Shown here piece after piece: positions 46,863 to 55,027 of a DNA stretch of 64,000 nucleotides. Source of the DNA: Noviherbaspirillum galbum (GTDB lineage Bacteria > Pseudomonadota > Gammaproteobacteria > Burkholderiales > Burkholderiaceae_D); contig NZ_JAAIVB010000037.1 of assembly GCF_010974945.1 (NCBI RefSeq), positions 124,001 through 188,000 on the forward strand. The letters run 5' to 3'. The notes under the pieces were generated by a model. That model was not told the origin of the DNA. It saw only the letters and a list, made by a program, of their open reading frames with translations, and ran no database searches. Numbering within the stretch: position 1 is the first letter of the stretch; the number at the start of each line of letters is the position of its first letter. The translations under genes and the position numbers were made by a program.

Positions 46863-47876
46863 TCAACCCTCGAACTGCAGAATCACGGCGCCGCCCGTGC
46901 CGGCGTTGCCATTGGTCGTGTTGTAGCCGCCGGTGCCGCCGCGACCCTGCGGGCTGCTGCAATTGACCTTGATGGTATAAGCCCAGGCAAGGGGATAGTT
47001 GCCGACGGCGCCCGCCGCGCCGCTCGCCGTGCCGCCGCCACCAGCCGCAGGCGTGGCTGCCGTTGTTGGACTGAGGTAGGCGCTGCCGCTATTTCCGCCG
47101 TAGATCGTCCCATATCCGCATACTCCGGCTGCACCTGCTCCGCCTGCGCCCCCTCCGCTTCCGCCGCCGCCGCCGCCGCCGCCATTCGTGCCGCCGCTTG
47201 TGCCTGGCGTGCCAAGATCATTGAAGCCGCCGCCGCCTCCGCCGCCGCCGCCATAGGCATTCGTCCAGGCGGTCACATTGCCTCCGGAGCCACCCCCGTT
47301 ACCGCCATTCCCGCCGGCACCTCCGCATCCTGTGCTGCCAATGCCTCCATTGCCTCCGGCGGCGGTCCAGGTGGACGAACCGTAGGTCAAGCTGCTCTGT
47401 CCTCCTGCCGTGCCGTTGCTTCCGGCTGTCGCGCCCGCTCCGGCGCTGCCCACCACGAAGGTGATCGATCCGCTTGTATAGAGAAAAGAGTTGATCGTGA
47501 CATAACCGCCGCCGCCGCCACCGCCACCTTGATTGATGTAGGCATTCGCAGCGGAAGAATAGGCGCCGCCTCCTCCTCCGCCGCCGCCAACCACCGCGAA
47601 CACGACCCGCTTCGTTCCGGAGGGCGGATATACCGACCCGCTGGCGGTGTAGCATTGTCCGTTGAGGTAGCTGTAGGTACCCGAGGCCGTCGCGGTGCTC
47701 ACATACAGGTAACCCGAGTTTGTTCCCGGCGTCACCACGACCGGGGCGGCTTGCGCTCCCGCTGGAGCAAGGCAGGCGCCCAGCAGCCAGCATGCCGGCA
47801 CCAATGCCGGCCGGCGAAATGTGAAAGCCCGGGTCATTCGGGTCAACGGCTGGAATCGGAAACGGGAAGTTGTCAT
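46863..47876 (-). CDS. Secreted glycine-rich protein, paralogue 5
   Basis: The 337-residue product has a basic N-terminus and signal peptide ending GAQA-APVVV. The block SGYLYVST, first conserved cysteine in [27 protein letters not shown] and a glycine-rich core with CGYGTIYGG follow. The second cysteine is in KVNCSSPQGRGG, and the protein ends VILQFEG. It is the first gene of the leftward 5-4-3-2 group, with a 128-nt gap to paralogue 4. It is divergent from the trimeric autotransporter gene across a 210-nt spacer, so the two could share regulation. An alternative start is the ATG at 47837. Confidence 0.82.
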   Translation of the reverse strand: MTTSRFRFQPLTRMTRAFTFRRPALVPACWLLGACLAPAGAQAAPVVVTPGTNSGYLYVSTATASGTYSYLNGQCYTASGSVYPPSGTKRVVFAVVGGGGGGGGAYSSAANAYINQGGGGGGGGYVTINSFLYTSGSITFVVGSAGAGATAGSNGTAGGQSSLTYGSSTWTAAGGNGGIGSTGCGGAGGNGGNGGGSGGNVTAWTNAYGGGGGGGGGFNDLGTPGTSGGTNGGGGGGGGSGGGAGGAGAAGVCGYGTIYGGNSGSAYLSPTTAATPAAGGGGTASGAAGAVGNYPLAWAYTIKVNCSSPQGRGGTGGYNTTNGNAGTGGAVILQFEG

Positions 47877-48086
47877 GCGTTCGGTGACGCGTGAGGCAGG
47901 CGCGCCGTGCGAGGAAACACGGGTATCTTCATCAAAGCCGCGTGGGCACTGGAGATAAATTAGCCGTGCCTAATTTTTCGTTGCCGTCCTGCTCGCGACT
48001 GCATTAGGACTTTTTTTAATATCATTTTGGAAACAGAATTCTCCTCCGGCATCATGCCAGTCATCACAATTTGATTGGGCATTTTC

Positions 48087-51000
48087 ATGAACCGGATTTA
48101 CCGCCTCGTATTCAGCAAGCGGCATCAAGGGCTTGTGGTCGTCAGTGAAATTGCAACATGCCAGGGAAAGGGAGGCATCGGGGACGGGGTCAGCGCGGCA
48201 TTCGGCATGCATGCCCTTGCCGCCCGCCAGATTGCAGCTCTGCGCGAACGAGGACTGTTCGTCCGCGCCAGGCTGAACATCATGACAGGCATGGTCCTCG
48301 GCGCGTTCGCTCCATTCTGTGCCGCCCTCGACTGCGTCGGCACGGTGGCCCAGGTCACGCAGGATTCCCAGGCTTCCTATCAGTACGACAATTGCATCTC
48401 CAATTCCGGCATCATCCTGCGCGCCAACAATGACAACAATCCGGGTGGCACGGGGCAGGGCATCATGCTGCAGGGAACGAACGCGAAACAGCTGTTCTTC
48501 GGCGATGTCGCCCCGGACGGGCAAAGCACCTTCATCCGGCTGGGCGACAGCGCGAGCAATTCCCTTACCGGTTCGAACAACTCGATCTATCTCTTCGGAC
48601 AAACCCGGGTCTTCAACAACCTGAGCGTCGACGGCTTTTCGTCGTTCACCAATGGCGCGGCCTTCAGCAACGGCTTCGGCGCCAGCGGCCTCATCCGGAT
48701 GGACGGCGACATCGGCCTGGGCGGGAGCGTGAAGTTCAGTCCCAATACCACGATCAACCTCAACAACAATCGCCTGCAGGGATTGGCGAGCGGCACCGCG
48801 CCGGGCGATGCCGTCACCCTGGGGCAGGTCAACGCCGTCCAAGGCGGCCTGAACACGTCGATCAACAGCCTGTCCACCGCCACCTCGTCCTCGATTTCAT
48901 CGGTGAGCAATACACTCAACACCCTCGGGCAGACAACGTCGAGCAATATCGCTTCGCTGTCGACGTCAACCGCTTCCTTGTCTACTCTCGCAGGCGGAAA
49001 CGCGACGGCCATCAATTCCCTGTCGACCCTGGCGAACACCGGCGCCGCACAGATCGGCTCGCTCTCGACCCTCGCTTCGTCGGCTTCAACGGCGATCGGC
49101 TCCCTGTCCACTCAGGTCAATGCGAATACCTCGTCGCTCAGTGCCTTGTCGTCGCTCGGGTCCGCGAACAAGGCCTCCATCTATTCCCTGTCCACCGCGG
49201 TCGGGACTGCCGTCGGCTCACTCATCCAGGCGGGCAACGTCAATGGGGCAGCGGTCAGTTCCCTGTCGACGGCCGCAACCGGCACCGCCATCAGCCTGAA
49301 CTCGCTTTCCACCGGCGCGGGTGCGGCAAACGCGACGATCACTTCCCTCTCCACGCTTGCCGGCAACACCACGACCCGCGTGGACAAGCTGTCGTCCGAC
49401 GTGGGGAGCCTCTCCACCGGGCTGAGCACCCAGATTTCCACCACGAGCAGCCTGCAGGCCTATGCCGAGCTGATCGCCACGCAGACCGGCAGCTACTTCG
49501 GCGCGATGGGCAAGGACCTGAGCACGCTCAGCACCTCCACCTCGACGAGCGTCTCGGCACTGACGACGTCGATCGGTTCGCTGTCGACGGCTGCCGTCTC
49601 GACGCAGCAGGCGGTCGTCGACCTGAAGTCCGACCTGAGCACGGTGAAGGGGAAGGTCAACAATGCGTTGGGGTCGGTGGACAGCCTGTCGACCTCGATC
49701 AACCAGTTGAGCACGTCGACGTCGAATGGACTGACTTCCTTGTCGACGTCAACCGCATCCCGGATCGCGGATGTGCTCAGCACCAGCCTTGGCGCGGTAG
49801 GCAGCCTCTCCACCTCGGTCGACGGTTCGGTGAAGTCGCTGTCCACCGGCCTGAGCGGCGTGTCCGCCGACGTCGCAACCTTGTCGACGTCCGCATCGAC
49901 CGCGGTAAGCGACCTCGGGGCGGGTATGAGTGCGCTATCTACCTCCGCCTCGACCGGTATTTCCTCGCTTTCCACCGCGACGGCAGCGGGGTTCTCCTCG
50001 CTCTCGACCTCCACCTCGAGCGCGGTCGGATCCTTGTCCACCAGCATTGGCGGCGTTTCCCGCGGGCTGTCATCGCTGTCGACGCAAACCGCAGGACAAG
50101 TCAACTCGCTTTCCACCAGCACCACCTTGGTCGCGGCGTCAGTGAAGTCCCTGTCCACCATGACCGATGGCCAGATCGTTTCGCTTTCCACGCAGACCGC
50201 CGGCCAGGTCAGCTCGCTTTCCACCGGCTTGAGCACGACCAACGACAGCGTGCTGAAGATGTCGAAGTCGTTGAATACCATCATGGCGCAAAGCGACGCG
50301 GCCGCGGCTAAGGGCGGCACCGGGACGCTTGCCGTAACCGGCGGCATGCAGGACGACGGCCAGCTCACCCAGGGCAAGAAGGCCAACAATGTCGTCTCGA
50401 CACGGGCCGATGCAGACTGTACCGTCGCCAATGGCATCGACACCACGGCGCTTGGCACCTGCGCCAACGCCGGCAAGGTCAAGGGCGTCAATGGCGCGAC
50501 GGAATCCGTGGTCGCCGACGGCGCCACCGCCATCGGGGCGCAGGCGCAGGCGCAGAGCGCCAATGCCACCGCGCTGGGCTTCAGGTCGAATGCGAAAACG
50601 GACGGCGCAGTGGCCGTGGGTTACCAGGCGCAGGCCACCGGCGAAGCGGCAACGGCAATCGGCGCGAACTCCAATGCCTCTGGCGCCGGTGCGGTAGCCA
50701 TCGGCGTCGGCGCGCAGGCCACGGCCCCGGGTGCGGTGGCAATTGGCGCCGGCTCGATTGCGAACGAGCCGAATACCGTGTCGATGGGTTCGCCCGGGAA
50801 TGAACGCCGCATCACGAACGTCTCACCCGGTGTGTATGCCTCCGATGCCGTCAACGTCGGTCAGTTGAACGAGGTGGCGCGAAATGCCTACGTCGGAACC
50901 GCGATGAGCATGGCAATGATCAACAACTACATGCCGCACCTGTATGGAGGCGAAAAGGCGGTAGGGGTTGGGGTCGGCAGTTATCGCGGTTATGGGGCGA

Positions 51001-51116
51001 TCAGCGTCAACTTCAAGGCGGCGTCGGAAAGCGGACTGGTGAGCTGGGGCGGCGGACTGGGCACGACCGGCAAGGAATGGGGCCTCAATGCCGGGGTGGG
51101 CTGGAAATTGAAATGA
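48087..51116 (+). CDS. Trimeric autotransporter adhesin with ESPR signal and YadA anchor
   Basis: The 1,009-residue protein starts with an extended signal peptide region (MNRIYRLVFSKRHQGLVVVS), followed by a hydrophobic segment ending near FCAALDC (about residue 80). An N-terminal globular part runs to about residue 255, including a neck-like NRLQGLASGTAPGDAVTLGQV. The stalk (about 255-720) carries over thirty LST motifs, mostly SLST. Spacing is 7 or 14 residues in the first part and often 11 in the later part. YadA-head repeats follow (GAVAVGYQA, ATAIGANS, GAVAIGVGA, GAVAIGAGS; about 825-915), then a neck (SDAVNVGQL). The C-terminal 80 residues form the beta-barrel anchor ending GVGWKLK. Such proteins trimerise and bind host cells, matrix or each other. 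The ATG at 48087 gives the ESPR; a TTG at 48075 was rejected. Two DUF2827 genes follow closely. Confidence 0.93.
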   Translation: MNRIYRLVFSKRHQGLVVVSEIATCQGKGGIGDGVSAAFGMHALAARQIAALRERGLFVRARLNIMTGMVLGAFAPFCAALDCVGTVAQVTQDSQASYQYDNCISNSGIILRANNDNNPGGTGQGIMLQGTNAKQLFFGDVAPDGQSTFIRLGDSASNSLTGSNNSIYLFGQTRVFNNLSVDGFSSFTNGAAFSNGFGASGLIRMDGDIGLGGSVKFSPNTTINLNNNRLQGLASGTAPGDAVTLGQVNAVQGGLNTSINSLSTATSSSISSVSNTLNTLGQTTSSNIASLSTSTASLSTLAGGNATAINSLSTLANTGAAQIGSLSTLASSASTAIGSLSTQVNANTSSLSALSSLGSANKASIYSLSTAVGTAVGSLIQAGNVNGAAVSSLSTAATGTAISLNSLSTGAGAANATITSLSTLAGNTTTRVDKLSSDVGSLSTGLSTQISTTSSLQAYAELIATQTGSYFGAMGKDLSTLSTSTSTSVSALTTSIGSLSTAAVSTQQAVVDLKSDLSTVKGKVNNALGSVDSLSTSINQLSTSTSNGLTSLSTSTASRIADVLSTSLGAVGSLSTSVDGSVKSLSTGLSGVSADVATLSTSASTAVSDLGAGMSALSTSASTGISSLSTATAAGFSSLSTSTSSAVGSLSTSIGGVSRGLSSLSTQTAGQVNSLSTSTTLVAASVKSLSTMTDGQIVSLSTQTAGQVSSLSTGLSTTNDSVLKMSKSLNTIMAQSDAAAAKGGTGTLAVTGGMQDDGQLTQGKKANNVVSTRADADCTVANGIDTTALGTCANAGKVKGVNGATESVVADGATAIGAQAQAQSANATALGFRSNAKTDGAVAVGYQAQATGEAATAIGANSNASGAGAVAIGVGAQATAPGAVAIGAGSIANEPNTVSMGSPGNERRITNVSPGVYASDAVNVGQLNEVARNAYVGTAMSMAMINNYMPHLYGGEKAVGVGVGSYRGYGAISVNFKAASESGLVSWGGGLGTTGKEWGLNAGVGWKLK

Positions 51117-51163
51117 GGATGCTTGCCTCCACCCCGCCACGCCCCGAAGGCAGGTGATCGGCC

Positions 51164-52315
51164 ATGCGAATCGGCCTTTCCGTCATTAGCCGTGAAGGAG
51201 ACAGCATCTGGTCGAACGGTCTCGGCCAGAACGTGATCTTCCTCGCCCAGCTGCTGCGCCGCATTCCTTTCGTCAGCGCCGTGGTCCTCGTGGATGTCGG
51301 CGTGTCAGGGAGCATGCCCGCTCAGCTCAACCTTCGCGGGCTGGATCTGGAACTCGTTCCTTTCCAGGCGGCCAATGACAGGATCGATCTCATCATCGAA
51401 ATGGCGGGGGGACTCGATCCTTGCTGGCTGGATCGATTCCGCGCTTGTGGCGGCAAGGCCGTCTATTACTGCGCTGGACAACCCTATGTCGGATTGATCG
51501 AGCCCGTCCTGTTTTCAGACAAGGGATTTTCACATCGCCCCGACCGGATGGATGAAGTGTGGCTCCTGCCCAAGGATGATTCCCGGTTCGCACCGATGAT
51601 GCGGACCCTGCATCGTTGCCCGATGCACGAGGTGCCTTACCTCTGGTCGCCGCTCTTCGTCCAGCAGCGCTCCGAGGACATCGGCCGCCAGGGCTATCAT
51701 TTCGGCTATCGCGCGCGCTCCGGCCGTGACGCGCAGCCCTCAGCCTGGCGGGCCGCGATCCTTGAGCCCAATATTTCGGTCATCAAGTCGGCGTGCCTCC
51801 CCATGCTGATCTGCGACGAAGCGGCCCGCAGCGAGCCTGGCGCCATCAATGCCCTGCATGTGCTGAATTCGCTGCATCTGAAGGACCATCCAACGATGCT
51901 CCACCTGGCGAATTCCCTGGATCTGGTCCGGAACGGCAAGGCCCTGTTTCATGGTCGCCACGACATCGCGGGCTTCATGGCGCAATACGCCGATGTCATC
52001 GTGTCGCACCAATGGCAGAACGATCAGAACTATCTCTATCTCGACGCCCTGTGGGGCAACCTTCCGCTGATTCACAATTCACCCTGGCTGCGGGACGCCG
52101 GATATTACTACCCTGAATTCGATGTCCCGTCAGGCGCACGCCAGTTGCTGCATGCATGGCGGAACCATGAGGAAGACCTGCCGGCCTACCGGACGCGCGC
52201 GCGTACAGTGTTCGCGCAGGTCGATCCCGCCAGTATGGTGAACGTGCAAGCCTATGCGCACCGCCTGCTTGCGCTTTTCCAGGGCAGGCTTCCGGCGGAG
52301 GGAGTGAAGTCATGA
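51164..52315 (+). CDS. DUF2827-type protein, putative GT-B glycosyltransferase (copy A)
   Basis: The 383-residue protein shares a layout with two neighbours. The N-terminus reads GDSIWSNGLGQNVIFLAQLLRR, in part, the middle has EPNISVIKSACLPMLICDEA, and the C-terminus VIVSHQWQNDQNYLYLDALW followed by NLPLIHNSPWLRDAGYYY. The C-terminal pattern of an acidic residue, then a small loop and PL(I/V)HN, resembles the donor-binding half of GT-B glycosyltransferases such as family GT4. The DUF2827 assignment is from memory of the family. No signal peptide, so cytoplasmic. It starts 47 nt after the adhesin gene and overlaps copy B by 4 nt, implying one operon and a role in modifying the adhesin. Confidence 0.75.
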   Translation: MRIGLSVISREGDSIWSNGLGQNVIFLAQLLRRIPFVSAVVLVDVGVSGSMPAQLNLRGLDLELVPFQAANDRIDLIIEMAGGLDPCWLDRFRACGGKAVYYCAGQPYVGLIEPVLFSDKGFSHRPDRMDEVWLLPKDDSRFAPMMRTLHRCPMHEVPYLWSPLFVQQRSEDIGRQGYHFGYRARSGRDAQPSAWRAAILEPNISVIKSACLPMLICDEAARSEPGAINALHVLNSLHLKDHPTMLHLANSLDLVRNGKALFHGRHDIAGFMAQYADVIVSHQWQNDQNYLYLDALWGNLPLIHNSPWLRDAGYYYPEFDVPSGARQLLHAWRNHEEDLPAYRTRARTVFAQVDPASMVNVQAYAHRLLALFQGRLPAEGVKS

Positions 52316-53490
52316 GGAACACATTCAGAAGGCGGCCTGAGAACCTGCGCGTCGGGGTGTCCATCGTCGTGCGGAAGGGAGATCAATCCCTGTGGGAAAA
52401 CGGCATCTTCCAGAATTGCCTTTACCTGGTCATGCTGCTGATGCGATCGCCGCGCGTGGCGCAGGCTTACCTGGTCGCCGCCGGCGGCGATGGCGATCCG
52501 CAAGATGCCCATGCCTTCGCGGAAGACGCGCCCGTGCCCATCATCGACCTGAGGCAGGCCGGCGAAACCCTCGACGTCATGATAGAGATGAGCGCACAAC
52601 TGCCGGCCGAGTGGATCAACGACTTCCGCCGGCAAGGTGGAAAGATCATCGCGGCGCATGTCGGGAATGACTACGTCATCGACGTCGAGCGCATGAATTT
52701 CGACAAGGCCCCCGGCATGCTGGTCAACGGCGCACCGTATCATGAAATCTGGACCTTGCCCCAGCACCTGAAGACGTGCGCACCTTATTACCAGGCCGCG
52801 TTCCGCGCGCCGGTGCGAGTCATGCCGCACTTGTGGAGCCCGGTGGTATTGAACCGCGCCGTCGCACGTTTGCCCGCCGACCAGCAGTTCGGCTACCAGC
52901 CTGGCCGCAAGCATTGGCGCCTGGCCATGTTCGAGCCAAACATCTGCATGGTCAAGACCAGCTTCATTCCGATGCTGTGTTGCGACGTGGCGCACCGGAT
53001 GCGGCCGGACTTCATCGAGCATGTCTGGGTCTACAACACCTTCCATCTCCGCACGCATCCAAGCTTCGTGATGTTCGCCAACAGTCTCGATATCACGAAG
53101 CATGGCCTGGCTTCCTTTGAAGGGCGGTTTCCGTTGTATCAGGTCATGGCGCAAAACGTCGATGCGGTCGTGTCGCATCATTGGGAGAATGGCCAGAACT
53201 ACCTGTATTACGAGGCGCTTCATGGCGGGTATCCCTTGATACACAATTCCGAATTCATCGCCGACTGTGGCTACTATTATCCCGGGTTCGATTGCGAGCT
53301 GGGCGGATTGGCGATACTGCGCGCGCTTGCCGAACATGATGCCGCGCTCGACGATTATCGGCGGCGAGCGCATAAGTTGCTGGCGGGTCTCGATCCGGGC
53401 AATGAGGAAAATGTTCGGGCTTATACCGAGGCTATCCTGCGGTTGTATGAGAGAGAGGAGAGCACAGTGGCAAGACAGGCGGGGTACTGA
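52312..53490 (+). CDS. DUF2827-type protein, putative GT-B glycosyltransferase (copy B)
   Basis: The 392-residue paralogue has GDQSLWENGIFQNCLYLVML at the start, EPNICMVKTSFIPMLCCDVA in the middle, and VVSHHWENGQNYLYYEALHG then GYPLIHNSEFIADCGYYYPG near the end. The ATG lies in the ATGA overlap with the stop of copy A, so translation is coupled. Copy B and copy C share the extra GYPL(I/V)HN form, while A has NLPLIHN. The catalytic function is inferred only from fold-like motifs. A REP-like cluster follows the stop. Confidence 0.75.
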   Translation: MRNTFRRRPENLRVGVSIVVRKGDQSLWENGIFQNCLYLVMLLMRSPRVAQAYLVAAGGDGDPQDAHAFAEDAPVPIIDLRQAGETLDVMIEMSAQLPAEWINDFRRQGGKIIAAHVGNDYVIDVERMNFDKAPGMLVNGAPYHEIWTLPQHLKTCAPYYQAAFRAPVRVMPHLWSPVVLNRAVARLPADQQFGYQPGRKHWRLAMFEPNICMVKTSFIPMLCCDVAHRMRPDFIEHVWVYNTFHLRTHPSFVMFANSLDITKHGLASFEGRFPLYQVMAQNVDAVVSHHWENGQNYLYYEALHGGYPLIHNSEFIADCGYYYPGFDCELGGLAILRALAEHDAALDDYRRRAHKLLAGLDPGNEENVRAYTEAILRLYEREESTVARQAGY

Positions 53491-53526
53491 TCGATGCTTG
53501 GGTTTGTGGCTTGCTCCAGGCGACCG

Positions 53527-53607
53527 GAATGGGATCGCCGTCTGCGCGAGAATGACTGCGGTTGGTGCGGAAGACAGCGGTAGGTGCGGCAATGACAGTA
53601 CCTAGGG
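53527..53607. repeat. REP-like repeat cluster, copy 4
   Basis: Degenerate units GGGATCGCCGTCTGCGCGAGAATGAC and GACAGCGGTAGGTGCGGCAATGAC occur in tandem between two convergent DUF2827 genes. The second unit nearly repeats the sequence at 29307-29330. Confidence 0.65.
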
Positions 53608-53621
53608 CGATAGAGTGCCGC

Positions 53622-54740
53622 TCAATCTGCTCCCCGAGAAACCACCGCATCCAGCAGCGCAGCATACCTGCCCACCAGTTTCGGATCCGAAGGCAAATAA
53701 CGACTCATCACCCGCCGCTGCAACGCGCGATACTCCTCCCACCCTGCATCATGATTCTCCAGCGCCTCAAGCAAGCGCTCGCACCCAGTCTGCACGTCAT
53801 GCCCGGCATAGTAATACCCCAAATCAGCGCAAAGCCCGGCATTGTGCACGAGGGGATAGCCAAGCCAGCAGACTTCCAGGTAGAAGTAGTTGAGCGGATT
53901 CCCCCATTGATGCGAAATCATGATGTCGGTGTGTTCGCTCAGGAACTGCGGCGTGTCATGCCTGCCGGTGAACACCGCCTTGTGCTCGCGCACCAGGTCG
54001 AGGTGATGCATCAGCGCGATGAAATCCCGGTTTTCCTGCGCCATGCTTAACGCGTTTGCCACCTGCACGCCGGTAATCCGGTCCGGGCGACGACGGTAGG
54101 CTTCTTCCGCGATGAGCAGGGGATAGAGGCAGAATTTGAGCACGTCGATGTTCGGTTCCATCACGCTCAGGCGGCGGGGGCCTGGGCGGGGCTGATAGAC
54201 GCCGCGATGCGGCAAGGCGGCGCAACGTTCTTCCAGCAGGACCGGAGACCAGACGAAGGGCACCACCGTCGCCGGCCGCCGCCGCAGGGTCTGGAAAAAA
54301 TCGCGGTTCAGCGCATCCACCTGCGGAATGATCCAGATCGCGTCATAGCACTGGTTGATGAACAATCGGTCGCCCCACAAGGGACGGTTGAACAGCATGG
54401 CCTCCATGGCCAGCACGTATTCCGAGCCGCAGCAATACGACACCAGCCGGGCGCCGCGCGATTTCAGCGCCTCGGTCTGGTCCGCGCTGAGCTGGCCGCC
54501 GAGCTCGATCACGACGTCGAGTTCGTGGATCAAGTCGTTCAGGGGAAATACGGGCCAGCGCGACGCATCCCAGGGCAGCGAGGCAGGGAGCGGTACGTCG
54601 GTGGTGTTGACCAGGCGGACCGAGCCGACGTTCGGACAGCGCCGCAAGGTATCGGCCAGGAAGAGCGCGTTCTGCTTGATGCCATTGTTCCAGAGCGATT
54701 CGTCCTGGCGCAGGCCCACGGTGATGCCGATACGGAGCAT
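53622..54740 (-). CDS. DUF2827-type protein, putative GT-B glycosyltransferase (copy C)
   Basis: The 372-residue paralogue lies convergent to copies A and B. The N-terminus reads DESLWNNGIKQNALFLADTL, the middle EPNIDVLKFCLYPLLIAEEA, and the C-terminal block MISHQWGNPLNYFYLEVCWL, then GYPLVHNAGLCADLGYYYAG. It may act on the same adhesin despite separate transcription. The ATG at 54740 directly gives the conserved MLRIGITVGLRQDESLW N-terminus. The 287-nt upstream spacer holds the structured RNA and terminator of the next operon. Confidence 0.75.
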   Translation of the reverse strand: MLRIGITVGLRQDESLWNNGIKQNALFLADTLRRCPNVGSVRLVNTTDVPLPASLPWDASRWPVFPLNDLIHELDVVIELGGQLSADQTEALKSRGARLVSYCCGSEYVLAMEAMLFNRPLWGDRLFINQCYDAIWIIPQVDALNRDFFQTLRRRPATVVPFVWSPVLLEERCAALPHRGVYQPRPGPRRLSVMEPNIDVLKFCLYPLLIAEEAYRRRPDRITGVQVANALSMAQENRDFIALMHHLDLVREHKAVFTGRHDTPQFLSEHTDIMISHQWGNPLNYFYLEVCWLGYPLVHNAGLCADLGYYYAGHDVQTGCERLLEALENHDAGWEEYRALQRRVMSRYLPSDPKLVGRYAALLDAVVSRGAD

Positions 54741-54855
54741 GGATGCCGTTCCCTTGAAGTCGATGAGTGGAAACCAGACATCCAGTGACCGCCGCCTTCT
54801 TCAGGTTCACGCGGCAGGTGCTAATGCAGATGAAGACGCCAACATCGCCAAGCCA

Positions 54856-54973
54856 AAAAAAAGCCCCTTCCCATCGCTGGAAAGGGGCGGGTAAGCGATA
54901 GCCTACTTGCCTTCTTGCGCAACCACATTCAAACACACACGCTGCCGCTTACCCAACTTCCCTGCCAGGGAAG
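54856..54973 (-). ncRNA. Structured RNA candidate ending in a Rho-independent terminator (3' UTR of DUF1501 operon)
   Basis: Read on the minus strand, three elements follow in order. First is a 7-bp hairpin CTTCCCT-GGC-AGGGAAG (54973-54957). Second is a 9-bp pair GGGTAAGCG (54954-54946) with CGCTTACCC (54897-54889) closing a 48-nt segment. Third is a terminator stem GCCCCTTTCC / GGAAGGGGC (54888-54863) followed by eight T residues. It begins about 55 nt after the DUF1501 stop. It could be only the operon terminator, or a 3'-UTR-derived small RNA. The terminator itself is well supported; the sRNA reading is inference. Confidence 0.5.
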
Positions 54974-55027
54974 GCACCCTCCTATGGAGCCTGTCGCCGC
55001 AACCCGGGGCGGTTCGTCACCGAACCA

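Noticed and set aside
41937-47894. Pro- or Ala-rich frames opposite the glycine-rich genes
   Set aside because: GGN codons read in reverse give Pro/Ala runs; the coding strand has signal peptides and conserved ends.
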